A program made the position numbers and the translations under genes. This document shows, one piece after another, positions 23,317 through 32,124 of a DNA stretch of 40,467 nt. Source of the DNA: JAFGGG01 sp964634205 (GTDB taxonomy: Bacteria; Spirochaetota; Spirochaetia; SZUA-6; RPPD01); contig CAZWKE010000035.1 in assembly GCA_964634205.1 (NCBI GenBank), positions 1-40,467 of the forward strand. Direction: 5' to 3'. A model generated the notes under the pieces. The model saw only the letters and a list, made by a program, of their open reading frames with translations, had not been told where the DNA came from and did not search any database. Within the stretch, counting starts at the first letter, position 1. Each line of letters opens with the position of its first letter.

Positions 23317-24588
23317 TCATTTTTCTCGTAAATAATAGAGAAACCCCGTGGTTTTATTGTGGACCGTTCTGGCTTCGATAATCAACCCTTTTGCTCCGGG
23401 AAGAATATAAGCCGGGCTGGATGCACTGAACTGGCTGAACTGCTTGGGCAGATCTATGGTTTGCCGAATACTGAAATTATTTATATCAATTACCATAAGC
23501 TTTCCCTTCAGGTAAAAAAGCAGTGTCCCCGAATCACGCAGGGCAAGTTTTCGGTAGCGGTCATCACCGGCATCTCCCAGGTACAACTCCGCTGTTTTTT
23601 TACCGGTGGTGATGTCCGTGGCCCAGAGTTTCCCGCTTGAAGAAGATACGTGATACAGCATGTTTTTTGCCGGGTTAAAATCACACCAGTAGGCATGGCG
23701 CTGGATGGCAATCTTCTTATACGTGCCGGACGTAAGGTCCACCAGAAATCCTTGCGGATATTTTCTGTCGTAAACCTGCCCCGGATCCTTGTAGGTGGGC
23801 AGAAAATACATATTCAGGTCAGGGTTATAGCTACCGACCGAATTCCAACTGCCGCATTCTACCGTGACCACCGGTGTGGCTTTGCCGCCGCTTATCCCAT
23901 AAAAACGAAAGCGGTCGTCGCGGGTATGGATATATTCCCGGTATTTGCCTTTGAGTTTTACCTGTATATCGGCTTCGGTAATCTCATAATAATATGTTTT
24001 GGTGTGATAATTGTATCCTATTTCCCGCAGCGAGAGTCCCGTATACGCGTACTCCCCCTTGTGCGGAATACGTTTTTCTTCCAACAGCAGGACAGCCCCG
24101 GTAATGACGTTTTTTTTCAGGTCCCAGTGAACAAAATACGTTCGCGTGACGGAACCGGGTTTCTGTAGATAATAGTTTAACACACGCAGTCCGGCCTCTC
24201 CGTTTTCTGTATCATAAAAGAAACAACCCTCTATCCAGTAATTCTTCCGCTGTTTCCCGTTTTTCAGCGTTGAATAAAGCGCACCGCCTACAAGGAGATC
24301 ACTGTTTGTGTTAAAAAAATTCTTAAGCGGTACGTCGAGGGTAATTTTTTCCATTTCCGGGATTTTAATAAAGCGTATCTTATCTGCGAATCCTTCGATA
24401 GTTATTAATGGCTCACAATAGAACATGCGGCCGCGGTCAACCAAATTGTCCCAATGGGTTTTTCCGTAGGTGTCTTCCAGCACCAGTTTTGCGCCCTTTG
24501 TAATGGTGAAACTGATATTCTCAGCGGCAAGGGGAGAGAAAACAAATACTAAGAGAAAGAAGACTATTATTTTATTCAGACGGTTCAT
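23317..24588 (-). CDS. Secreted protein, propeller-like C-terminus, unknown function
   Basis: 423 residues with a signal peptide (about 1-22, NKIIVFFLLVFVFSPLAAE). The N-terminal half has no recognisable domain. The last 170 residues contain repeated short strands such as YWCDFNPAKNMLYHVSSSSG, KLWATDITTGKKTAELYLGD and KLALRDSGTLLFYLKGKLM, which look like beta-propeller blades (YVTN/quinoprotein-like). The ATG at 24588 is chosen because of AAGGAGG six nt upstream and the signal peptide; the open frame extends to 24648 without support. Probably periplasmic or surface-exposed. It has its own promoter and is convergent with the SDR gene. Confidence 0.75.
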   Translation of the reverse strand: MNRLNKIIVFFLLVFVFSPLAAENISFTITKGAKLVLEDTYGKTHWDNLVDRGRMFYCEPLITIEGFADKIRFIKIPEMEKITLDVPLKNFFNTNSDLLVGGALYSTLKNGKQRKNYWIEGCFFYDTENGEAGLRVLNYYLQKPGSVTRTYFVHWDLKKNVITGAVLLLEEKRIPHKGEYAYTGLSLREIGYNYHTKTYYYEITEADIQVKLKGKYREYIHTRDDRFRFYGISGGKATPVVTVECGSWNSVGSYNPDLNMYFLPTYKDPGQVYDRKYPQGFLVDLTSGTYKKIAIQRHAYWCDFNPAKNMLYHVSSSSGKLWATDITTGKKTAELYLGDAGDDRYRKLALRDSGTLLFYLKGKLMVIDINNFSIRQTIDLPKQFSQFSASSPAYILPGAKGLIIEARTVHNKTTGFLYYLREK

Positions 24589-24619
24589 GAACGCCTCCTT
24601 GAAAATAATTGTCCTATTA

Positions 24620-24648
24620 ATCATAGTACAAAAAAAATCCTCACACAA
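24620..24648 (-). promoter_or_regulatory. Promoter of the secreted propeller-like gene
   Basis: Minus strand TTGTGT (24643-24648), 17-nt spacer with a T8 run, TATGAT (24620-24625). The predicted start near 24613 gives a 25-nt leader containing AAGGAGG. Confidence 0.5.
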
Positions 24649-24712
24649 GAAATTAAAAAAAGGTTTGAAAAAAGAATTGCTGCTTAAGCTACTTTTCTTG
24701 TAACCCTATTTT

Positions 24713-24721
24713 TGCTATACT
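24713..24721 (+). promoter_or_regulatory. Extended -10 promoter candidate for the sensor kinase operon
   Basis: TG-C-TATACT with a weak -35 region. Predicted start near 24728, leaving a GC-rich leader of about 65 nt without a Shine-Dalgarno. Confidence 0.35.
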
Positions 24722-24792
24722 GTTGCAGTTGACGACGGAACGCTGCTTGCGGTCGACGCCGGTACCAAAGGGTACGACAGAGTAACAAATCT

Positions 24793-26865
24793 ATGAAGCT
24801 GCGGAATAAATTATTTTTAAGCCTGTTTTGTGTCTTACTTATCCAGATTGCACTTATTGCGGCTATCGTTTATTTTACCTTTTTGGACCAGATATCGACC
24901 TCTACTGATCAGGAATTAAGCACGGCGTATCATGAAGCGTCTATGGTATTCGAGCAGTTGAAGCACCGGCTTTATCAAAATATCTTTTTTCTTTCTTTTT
25001 TGCTCCGGGATATGCCGCAGGAGCGGTTTACTCCTTATTACATACATTTGACCCTTTATAAGTTTTTCAGTGAGGCGCAGACCGACAAGATATATTTCCT
25101 GGATCAACATAAAAGATTATTGGCACAGGTAAAAAATCCTACGCGTGAAATACCCGATATTCTCCATCTTCTTGATATGCACAACTTCCGCTTTGCGCGG
25201 AATATGTTTGTACTCACCCAGACAAACCTGAATGAAAAAAAGCTTTTTCTCATCACCGGGACCACCATCCGCAGGCAAAACCGTAAATACTACCTGATTC
25301 TGGTAAACTCAATTGAGGCTCGATTACTCGACTCGGTGTTCAAGAATGTTGATGTGTTTCTGGCTTTGTTTTTGAATGAAAAATTTATCTGTTCCAACCT
25401 GCCGCCCTTCAATATTTCCCAACAGCCGGATCAGTTCTTCAATCTGACAATTGCCCATACGCCGTACCGGGCGTATAAGAGAAATATCGCGTATAATCTG
25501 CCGGGAGACCTGACACTGGTTACCCTGCGATCACAGATAGCGGATCAGATCCGCCTGGACGAGATCGGCAAACTCTTTGTAATGTTGTTCTTTGTCACGC
25601 TTGTGGCTTCGTTTTTTATCGCTGCCGGTATTACCACCCCGGTTATTTCCCCGTTTTTTAAACTGAACTACTGGTTGAAACAGTATATTGAAACCGGAAA
25701 AACAGAGCCGTTGAACCTCCATTCAAAAGACGAAACCGGCTTTCTGGCCCGGACCGTATATTCCATGGTGCGCAAGCTTATTAAAGAGGAGCAGATAATA
25801 AAAAGCCAGCTGAAAGAGATTACATTCTTGAATAGATACAATGATCTAATTGTCAGAAACCTTCAGGCGGGAGTAATTATTGTAGACAAGCACGGCTTGA
25901 TTGAATATGCGAACCCCTATTTTTATTCCCTTACCGGCGTCAGCCAGAATGAGTTGAACGGGAAGGATATTGTAAATGTGTTAAGGGAAAATTTTAGTTA
26001 TCCAAATCACCTGGACAGCCTGCCGTTGATCAATTTGAAAGCGGAAAGCCATATCAGCAATATTCACTATGAAAAATCCGGTACCGAACCGATTAAGTTC
26101 GTGGCCAAGGTTATGCCGCTGGCCGTTTCCGTGGTGGAAGAAAAAACCCTTATTGTGGTTGAGGATATCACCAAGACCGAGCATCTGTGGCAAAAAATAT
26201 TAATTTCGGAAAAGATCGCGGCCTTAGGACTTATTTCCGCCGGTATGGCACATGAGATAAACAATCCATTGGGCTCTATTCTCTCACATGTCAATTACCT
26301 TAAGGCCGTAGAAAAAAAAGAGGACAAACTGGATTCTCTGGGCTGGATTGAGTCTGAAACCAAGCGCATCAGTTCGATTATCGGGCAGGTATTGAATTTT
26401 GCGCGCAGGGGAGATAATTTTGAGGAGATTGATGTGAATAGTCAGATCAATCAGATCATGGAACTGCTGCGTTTTGAGCTTAAAAAAAAGCAGATTATCG
26501 TCACCCTCCGCCTGGGGAAACAACTGCCCAGGGCCAGGATCGATGCGGATTCGTTTAAACAGGTGCTGATTAATGTGTTGATGAATGCGGAACAGGCGCT
26601 CACCATGGGGGGAAAAATCAGTATCGACACGGAAAAACAGGACGGGCATCTCTATATCCATGTGAAAGATACGGGGGAGGGTATTTCGGAAGAGTATCTC
26701 TATAGGGTGTTCGATCCCTTTTTTACCACTAAATCGGATCAAAGGGGGTTGGGCCTGGGGCTCTCCATTTCCTATAGTATTATTGAGCGCAGCGGCGGAG
26801 AACTGGGTATTAAAACCGAGGAAGGCAGCGGCACGTGTGTGTCGATAAAACTGCCTGCTTTATAA
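24793..26865 (+). CDS. Membrane sensor histidine kinase, NtrB-like
   Basis: 690 residues. Layout: membrane helix about 5-30; extracytoplasmic sensor about 31-260; second helix about 262-284 (LFVMLFFVTLVASFFIAAGI); HAMP linker; PAS domain about 355-470 (VIIVDKHGLIEYANPYFYSL); HisKA with phospho-acceptor His487 in GMAHEINNPLGS; HATPase with NVLMNAEQAL (N box), DTGEGI (G1) and GLGLGLSISYSI (G2). The HEINNPL form is typical of kinases that drive sigma-54 activators. The ATG has no ribosome site; a coding-like stretch upstream ends with TGA overlapping this ATG (ATGA). The regulator gene follows after 9 nt. The likely signal is related to the sugar transported by the downstream ABC system. Confidence 0.93.
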   Translation: MKLRNKLFLSLFCVLLIQIALIAAIVYFTFLDQISTSTDQELSTAYHEASMVFEQLKHRLYQNIFFLSFLLRDMPQERFTPYYIHLTLYKFFSEAQTDKIYFLDQHKRLLAQVKNPTREIPDILHLLDMHNFRFARNMFVLTQTNLNEKKLFLITGTTIRRQNRKYYLILVNSIEARLLDSVFKNVDVFLALFLNEKFICSNLPPFNISQQPDQFFNLTIAHTPYRAYKRNIAYNLPGDLTLVTLRSQIADQIRLDEIGKLFVMLFFVTLVASFFIAAGITTPVISPFFKLNYWLKQYIETGKTEPLNLHSKDETGFLARTVYSMVRKLIKEEQIIKSQLKEITFLNRYNDLIVRNLQAGVIIVDKHGLIEYANPYFYSLTGVSQNELNGKDIVNVLRENFSYPNHLDSLPLINLKAESHISNIHYEKSGTEPIKFVAKVMPLAVSVVEEKTLIVVEDITKTEHLWQKILISEKIAALGLISAGMAHEINNPLGSILSHVNYLKAVEKKEDKLDSLGWIESETKRISSIIGQVLNFARRGDNFEEIDVNSQINQIMELLRFELKKKQIIVTLRLGKQLPRARIDADSFKQVLINVLMNAEQALTMGGKISIDTEKQDGHLYIHVKDTGEGISEEYLYRVFDPFFTTKSDQRGLGLGLSISYSIIERSGGELGIKTEEGSGTCVSIKLPAL

Positions 26866-26874
26866 GGACATGTA

Positions 26875-28221
26875 ATGAATATTTTGATTATTGATGATGA
26901 AGCCGGTTTGCGCAGCGGGATAAAAAAAATATTAACCCTTCATGCGTATACTGTTTACGAGGCGGAAAACCGCAGCCAGGCGCTGGAAATCCTTTCTTCG
27001 ATCTCCGTACATATTGTGTTGCTGGATTTGCGGCTGGGCAAGGAAGACGGGTTTGAGCTTTTAAAGGAGTTGAGAGAAAAAGAACCGTTATTGTCAGTGA
27101 TTATTATTACCGGATACGGAGATGTTGAGAGTGCGGTCTCCTGTATGCGCTCCGGTGCCGTTAATTATATCACCAAACCCATAGACGACGACCTCCTGTT
27201 GTCGGTGATTGAAAAGGAAAATTCGGCGCTTAAGCGTCGGTGGGAAAACCTGAGTTTGAAAGAGGTCTTAAAAAACCACACTTACGGCTCGTTTCTGGAA
27301 AGCCTGAATCCTGAATTGAAAAGCATCGACAAGGTAATTGATAAAATAAAAGACAAGAATGTGCCGGTACTTATCTTAGGTGAAACGGGAACGGGCAAAG
27401 AGTATTTGGCCCGAAAAATACATTATTCCGGCGTTTATGCGGACCGGCCCTTTATCGGTCTGAACTGCACCGCCTTGAATGACAACCTTTTGGAAAGCGA
27501 ACTGTTCGGTCATGAGAAAGGTGCGTTTACCGGCGCCATAAAAAGAAAGCTGGGACGCTTTGAACTGGCCCAGGACGGCACATTGTTTCTTGATGAAATC
27601 GGAGATACAAGCCTTTCTTTTCAGGCCAAGCTGTTACGCATCATCCAGGAGAAAAAATATGAACGCGTCGGCGGGACCCAGACGCTTGAGACTTCATGCC
27701 GTATAATTGCGGCCACAAACCGGGATATTCACTCCATGTTAAAAGAGAAGACCTTTCGGGAGGACCTGTATTTTCGTCTTAGTGTTATTCACTTTACCAT
27801 GCCCCCCTTAAGAGAACGCAGAGAGGATATTCCCGGATTTATCAAGCTGTTTTTAAACGATGCAAATAAAGCGTTCAATAAACATATACACCGGGTGGCA
27901 AATCCGGTTATGACAAAAATATTGGAATACAGTTGGCCGGGTAATATCAGACAATTGAAGAACCTGATTACAAACGCGGTGTTGTTGAATGACGGTGAAG
28001 AAATCACTTTTATGGAATTCCCCAAATATCCTACCGGCGACAGGACGACGAATCTGCACGCGGGATTGAAGGATACGGTGGCCGATCAGGTAAAATCACT
28101 TGAGAGAAGCGTTATTCGCAGGGTTTTGCAGATTCACAAGGGCAATATATCAAATGCGGCAAAGGAATTAAAAATCACCAGGAAAACGCTTTATGATAAA
28201 ATTAAGCAATATAATATTTGA
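26875..28221 (+). CDS. Sigma-54-dependent response regulator, NtrC family
   Basis: 448 residues. Receiver domain with Asp51 as phosphorylation site (VLLDLRLG) and Lys101 in TKP; AAA+ sigma-54 interaction domain with Walker A GETGTGKE (169-176), the sigma-54 contact loop GAFTGA (216-221), Walker B GTLFLDEIGD (235-244) and the R-finger region FREDLYFRLSV; C-terminal Fis-type helix-turn-helix (GNISNAAKELKITRKTLYDKI). It is translated from AAGGACA upstream of the ATG. The gene ends exactly where inverted-repeat enhancer candidates begin, upstream of a sigma-54 promoter, so the ABC transporter is its probable target. Confidence 0.95.
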   Translation: MNILIIDDEAGLRSGIKKILTLHAYTVYEAENRSQALEILSSISVHIVLLDLRLGKEDGFELLKELREKEPLLSVIIITGYGDVESAVSCMRSGAVNYITKPIDDDLLLSVIEKENSALKRRWENLSLKEVLKNHTYGSFLESLNPELKSIDKVIDKIKDKNVPVLILGETGTGKEYLARKIHYSGVYADRPFIGLNCTALNDNLLESELFGHEKGAFTGAIKRKLGRFELAQDGTLFLDEIGDTSLSFQAKLLRIIQEKKYERVGGTQTLETSCRIIAATNRDIHSMLKEKTFREDLYFRLSVIHFTMPPLRERREDIPGFIKLFLNDANKAFNKHIHRVANPVMTKILEYSWPGNIRQLKNLITNAVLLNDGEEITFMEFPKYPTGDRTTNLHAGLKDTVADQVKSLERSVIRRVLQIHKGNISNAAKELKITRKTLYDKIKQYNI

Positions 28222-28264
28222 GTGTATAGTCCGCTAAACACTCAATGGGTACCGTACTATACAC
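28222..28264 (+). promoter_or_regulatory. Inverted-repeat enhancer candidate for the NtrC-type regulator
   Basis: GTGTATAGT (28222-28230) is the exact inverse complement of ACTATACAC (28256-28264), 34 bp centre to centre (about three helical turns). The left arm is also part of AGTGT-N12-ACACT (28221-28242). It lies about 110-150 bp upstream of the predicted sigma-54 transcript start, the normal distance for activator sites. Confidence 0.55.
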
Positions 28265-28270
28265 AAAGGT

Positions 28271-28299
28271 TTGGAAGAGGAGATAACCTGCTGTATAAT
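28271..28299 (+). promoter_or_regulatory. Possible sigma-70 promoter upstream of the sugar ABC operon
   Basis: TTGGAA (28271-28276), 17-nt spacer, perfect TATAAT (28294-28299). It could give basal expression in addition to the sigma-54 promoter. Confidence 0.45.
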
Positions 28300-28345
28300 T
28301 CATTACACTGTTTATAATTAGCCTTTTTTAAAATACCTTTAATAT

Positions 28346-28361
28346 TGGCACGCCTTTTGCT
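28346..28361 (+). promoter_or_regulatory. Sigma-54 promoter of the sugar ABC transporter operon
   Basis: TGGCACGCCTTTTGCT fits the -24/-12 consensus TGGCACG-N4-TTGC(A/T): GG at 28347-28348 and GC at 28359-28360 with the invariant 10-bp spacing. Predicted start near 28372, 27 nt before the GTG at 28399. Confidence 0.85.
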
Positions 28362-28398
28362 TATTATTCCTTAATAATGTAAAGTAAAGGAGGGACAA

Positions 28399-29661
28399 GT
28401 GAAAAAAACAGCCGGGATTTTACTGCTTTGCGGCATTTTATTGCTTATGTTATCGGTTATATCCTGTGGAACTCGTCGGGGAGAAAAGAAACTGGAGGTT
28501 TTCAGTTGGTGGACGGCAGGCGGTGAAGCCGAGGGATTGGAGGCGTTACGTAAGATTTTTGTTGCCCAGAATCCTAATGTGGAGTTTATAAACGCCACTG
28601 TGGCCGGAGGAGCCGGTTCAAATGCGCAGGCTGTTTTGGCTACGCGCATGCAGGGAGGCAGCCCCCCGGATACATTCCAGGTGCATGCGGGCCGTGAACT
28701 GATCGATTCATGGGTGGCGGCGGGTGCGATGGAACCGCTTAATTTCCTGTTTGAAAAAAATAATTGGATGAGTGTGTATCCCCAAGGTTTGATTGACATC
28801 ATTTCGTATAAAGGCAAGATCTACAGCGTCCCGGTAAATATTCACCGGTCTAATGTGCTTTGGTATAATAAAGCTGTTTTTAAAAAGTATAATTTAAAAC
28901 CTCCGGAGACGTTGGATGATTTTTTCAATGTCGCGGATACACTGGCAAATAACGGAATCACCCCATTGGCGCTTGGTGATAACGGAATCTGGGCCGCGAC
29001 TCATTTGTTTGAAAATATTCTTCTTGGTGCCCTTGGCCCGGAGAAATATCAGGGATTATGGACCGGAAAAGTAAGATGGGACAGTGCAGATGTACGTTCT
29101 GCCTTATCTGCGTTTGTACGGGTATTGGATTATATCAATTCCGATCACGCGGCCTTAAGTTGGGACGGTGCTGCTCAATACGTTATCGACGGTAAATGCG
29201 CAATGACAATCATGGGCGATTGGGCACACGGTTTTTTTAAAGCAAAAGGGTTAAAACCGGGGGTGGACTACGGCTGGATTCCTTCGCCCGGCACCAAAGG
29301 CTCCTTTAATATGCTTTCAGATTCGTTCGGCCTGCCAAAAAATGCTCCGCATCGTGATATCGCCATAAAATGGCTTACCGTTTGCGGATCCCGAGAGGGT
29401 CAGGATGCGTTTAACCCGATAAAAGGCTCTATCCCGGCGCGTACGGATGCCGATCGCAGTTTGTACGATAAATACTCACTGTCCGCAATGAATGATTTCC
29501 AATCGGACATAATTGTGCCCAGTTGTACGCACGGCGCGGCGGCCTCACAAAGTTGGGTTACCAAAATACATGATGTGATGAGCATCTTCGTCGCGGAAAG
29601 AAACGTGGACAAGGCCGATAATGAATTTCAGGAATTGGCCACACGCTTTATCAAAAAATAA
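28399..29661 (+). CDS. Sugar ABC transporter substrate-binding lipoprotein (CUT1)
   Basis: Captures a sugar outside the membrane and passes it to the permease pair downstream. 420 residues; lipoprotein signal ending VISC with Cys23. The mature part resembles glucose/mannose-type binding proteins (family 1): SWWTAGGEAEGLEALRKIF, GGAGSNAQAVLATRMQGG-S-PPDTFQ, YSVPVNIHRSNVLWYNKAVF, MTIMGDWAHGF. The exact sugar is uncertain; glucose or a glucoside is my best guess. The GTG start is supported by AAAGGAGGGACAA just upstream. Expression is predicted to depend on sigma-54 and the adjacent two-component pair. Confidence 0.92.
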   Translation: MKKTAGILLLCGILLLMLSVISCGTRRGEKKLEVFSWWTAGGEAEGLEALRKIFVAQNPNVEFINATVAGGAGSNAQAVLATRMQGGSPPDTFQVHAGRELIDSWVAAGAMEPLNFLFEKNNWMSVYPQGLIDIISYKGKIYSVPVNIHRSNVLWYNKAVFKKYNLKPPETLDDFFNVADTLANNGITPLALGDNGIWAATHLFENILLGALGPEKYQGLWTGKVRWDSADVRSALSAFVRVLDYINSDHAALSWDGAAQYVIDGKCAMTIMGDWAHGFFKAKGLKPGVDYGWIPSPGTKGSFNMLSDSFGLPKNAPHRDIAIKWLTVCGSREGQDAFNPIKGSIPARTDADRSLYDKYSLSAMNDFQSDIIVPSCTHGAAASQSWVTKIHDVMSIFVAERNVDKADNEFQELATRFIKK

Positions 29662-29740
29662 TTTGTTAATCGGGGAAATAAATCATGTTGGATCTGTGTT
29701 TGCGTACGGCTGCGCAAGGCAAGAGAGAGAGTGCTGAAGT

Positions 29741-30637
29741 ATGATACGCTCAAAAAGAGATCAACGCATCGGATTTGCTATTGTCATCCCCGGGTTTATT
29801 CTGCTTGGTATTTTCGTCTATGGATTTATCGGCTGGACTCTGGCCGTATCGTTTTCCGGTTGGGAAGGGATTCTTCCCAACTGGGATTTTATGGGGCTTA
29901 AAAACTTTATCAGCCTGTTTCACTCGGAACGTTTTCGAATTGATTTATTGAATACGTTTTTCTTCAGTATTTTGTTTTTGGGATTTTGTGTGGTATTGGG
30001 TTTTACGCTTGCCATGCTGCTGGATAAAATTACCGGGGGCGAAGCGATCTTTCGCAATATCTTCCTGTTTCCCCTGGCGATTTCCTTCGTCGTTACCGGT
30101 GTGGTCTGGCGTTGGATATTTAATCCGACGGTCGGAATAAACGCATTAATTAAAAATCTATTCGGTATTAATATTGCGTGGGGCTGGTTTACTGAAACAA
30201 AAAGTTTTTTAGGATTTAATTATGCCCTGATACCCGTGGTTATCGCCGCCGGCTGGCAGTTGACGGGTTATGTAATGGCCATGGTATTGGCGGGAATACG
30301 AGCGATTCCTATTGAGGTCATTGAATCGGCTTCCATCGACGGCGCCGGAGAGTTCCGCAAGATGACGGATATAATTATTCCTATCATCAAACCCGTATTG
30401 TTCGCGTCCTTGATTATCCTGGGTCATATTTCTCTCAAGATATTTGACCTGGTATATACAATGACCGGTTCCGGTACTGCGTTTGTTACTGATTTCCCCA
30501 GTATGTATATGTTTGAAACCACGTTCCAGGGCCATTTTTATGCGGAAGGCTCCGGCATTTCGATCATTATGTTACTGCTTGTCGCCGTCGTTATTGTGCC
30601 GTACCTCTATTCCGTACTGAAAAAGGAAAAAGCATGA
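29741..30637 (+). CDS. Sugar ABC transporter permease, MalF/UgpA type
   Basis: 298 residues, six predicted membrane helices. Contains the EAA loop that docks the ATPase: IRAIPIEVIESASIDGAGEF (about 188-207, with the EAA-x3-G-type pattern ESASIDGAGE). It begins 79 nt after the binding-protein gene. That gap contains a small TTGCG/CGCAA hairpin that might protect the 3' end of the more abundant binding-protein message. The stop overlaps the next start (ATGA). Confidence 0.93.
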   Translation: MIRSKRDQRIGFAIVIPGFILLGIFVYGFIGWTLAVSFSGWEGILPNWDFMGLKNFISLFHSERFRIDLLNTFFFSILFLGFCVVLGFTLAMLLDKITGGEAIFRNIFLFPLAISFVVTGVVWRWIFNPTVGINALIKNLFGINIAWGWFTETKSFLGFNYALIPVVIAAGWQLTGYVMAMVLAGIRAIPIEVIESASIDGAGEFRKMTDIIIPIIKPVLFASLIILGHISLKIFDLVYTMTGSGTAFVTDFPSMYMFETTFQGHFYAEGSGISIIMLLLVAVVIVPYLYSVLKKEKA

Positions 30638-31488
30638 TTGCCGTACAGAACGTTAATCCACTTCGAGCATATTTTAAAAAAAAGAAATTAGGCATCTATC
30701 TATTGCTTATTTTTTTCAGTATCTTTTTCCTCCTTCCCGTGTATGTGCTTATTGTAACAGGACTGAAAAGCTTTAAAGAAGTCGGTCTTTCGAATATGTG
30801 GTCAATTCCGCTTCATGCGACCATTGCTGCTTTTGAAAAAGCCTTCTCCAAGCTGGCACCTCATTTTATCAATAGTTTGATTATAACCGTACCGGCAACG
30901 CTTATATCCGCCCTGCTTGGTTCCTTAAACGGTTACATACTCTCAAAGTGGAAGTTTAAAGGGGCCAACGTAATTTTTGTGCTTATTCTGTTCGGCATGT
31001 TTATTCCCTACCAGAGTGTCCTTATCCCCCTGGTTCAGTTTATGCAGGTAATCGGTCTGTATGGAAAATTAGGCGGCCTTGTTCTGGTACACAGTATCTA
31101 TGGCATTCCCATCACAACGCTTATCTTTCGCAATTACTATGCGGAGGTCCCGGATGAATTACTGGAAGCCGCCTACCTTGACGGTCAGGGCATATTGGGA
31201 GTATATCGATACATTATTTTCCCGATTTCAATGCCGGCGTTTTTGGTGGTTTTTATCTGGCAGTTTACCAATATCTGGAATGAGTTCCTCTTCGCGGTGA
31301 CGATTACACAGAGCCCTGAACAACAACCGCTCACCGTTGCCTTAAGGAATCTGGCGGGAAGCCAGATTGTAGAATGGAACGTGCAAATGGCCGGTGCGTT
31401 TCTCGCGGCCGTTCCGACATTAATTATTTATGTTCTGTTGGGAAAGTTCTTTATTCGCGGCCTCCTGGCAGGCTCGGTAAAAGGTTAA
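30634..31488 (+). CDS. Sugar ABC transporter permease, MalG/UgpE type
   Basis: 284 residues, six predicted membrane helices, with EAA motif ELLEAAYLDGQGILGVYRYI (about 175-194). ATG overlaps the MalF-type stop by 4 nt, so the pair is translationally coupled. No ATPase gene follows; a shared MsiK/UgpC-type ATPase elsewhere in the genome is expected, as in many CUT1 systems. The operon appears to end here, followed by a GC hairpin. Confidence 0.93.
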   Translation: MIAVQNVNPLRAYFKKKKLGIYLLLIFFSIFFLLPVYVLIVTGLKSFKEVGLSNMWSIPLHATIAAFEKAFSKLAPHFINSLIITVPATLISALLGSLNGYILSKWKFKGANVIFVLILFGMFIPYQSVLIPLVQFMQVIGLYGKLGGLVLVHSIYGIPITTLIFRNYYAEVPDELLEAAYLDGQGILGVYRYIIFPISMPAFLVVFIWQFTNIWNEFLFAVTITQSPEQQPLTVALRNLAGSQIVEWNVQMAGAFLAAVPTLIIYVLLGKFFIRGLLAGSVKG

Positions 31489-31510
31489 TACCTCCTTAAA
31501 CATTATGTGG

Positions 31511-31544
31511 GCCCGGTACAGTTTTTTATCTAGTTGTATCGGGC
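31511..31544 (+). terminator. Hairpin after the ABC transporter operon
   Basis: GCCCGGTACA (31511-31520) pairs with TGTATCGGGC (31535-31544) over 10 bp, one G-U, around a 14-nt loop with a T6 run. No U-tract follows, so it may be a weak terminator or mRNA-stabilising structure. Confidence 0.35.
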
Positions 31545-31566
31545 AATGTCGTTACAATTAAAATGC

Positions 31567-31595
31567 TTTACTTTAGCCGGATGAATGTGTACAAT
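31567..31595 (+). promoter_or_regulatory. Promoter for the fabZ-type gene
   Basis: TTTACT (31567-31572), 17-nt spacer, TACAAT (31590-31595). Predicted start near 31602; the leader has GAAAGGAC upstream of the ATG. Confidence 0.55.
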
Positions 31596-31630
31596 ACCGA
31601 CAAATTACACTTGAAAGGACTATATTACAG

Positions 31631-32062
31631 ATGCAGGATGTTACATCGTTACTTCCACATAGAAAACCTTTTTTATTCGTGGACAGAATAGAGCAGTCTG
31701 ATGAAAACCAGATAACGGGATTCAAAAAATTTACAGAGGATGAGTTCTTCTTTAAGGGGCATTTCCCGGAATACCCGGTGGTCCCGGGGGTAATCTTGGT
31801 GGAATCCATGGCCCAATGCGGCGGGGCCGGGGTAAGCATGACCGGCTTATTAAAAGACTCATTATTTTTCCTTGCCACTGTTGATAAGGTGAAACTTCGT
31901 AACCAGGTAAGGCCCGGTGACGAGGTCAAAATGGTTATTCAGAATATCAGGGTCAGCAAGATCGCCATCAAACAGTCGGGAAAAGCGTACGTGAATGATA
32001 AGCTCTGTGCTGAAGCAGAATGGATGTGTATGGTCGGTGATAAAAAAAATCTGCCCGCCTAG
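31631..32062 (+). CDS. fabZ: 3-hydroxyacyl-ACP dehydratase, FabZ family
   Basis: Hot-dog fold enzyme that dehydrates 3-hydroxyacyl-ACP to trans-2-enoyl-ACP in fatty acid elongation. 143 residues. N-terminal LLPHRKPFLFVDRI, then GHFPEYPVVPGVILVESMAQ (43-62) with catalytic His44 and Glu58. The Glu in VESMAQ matches FabZ. The long-chain acyl-CoA synthetase begins 62 bp downstream on the same strand. No other fab gene is close, so a role in a specialised lipid pathway is possible. Confidence 0.92.
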   Translation: MQDVTSLLPHRKPFLFVDRIEQSDENQITGFKKFTEDEFFFKGHFPEYPVVPGVILVESMAQCGGAGVSMTGLLKDSLFFLATVDKVKLRNQVRPGDEVKMVIQNIRVSKIAIKQSGKAYVNDKLCAEAEWMCMVGDKKNLPA

Positions 32063-32124
32063 TAGAAAGTTTTTGATTGACAGACCAATACCTTCATGGT
32101 AGCGTTTTGTACAAGGAGGACTCT

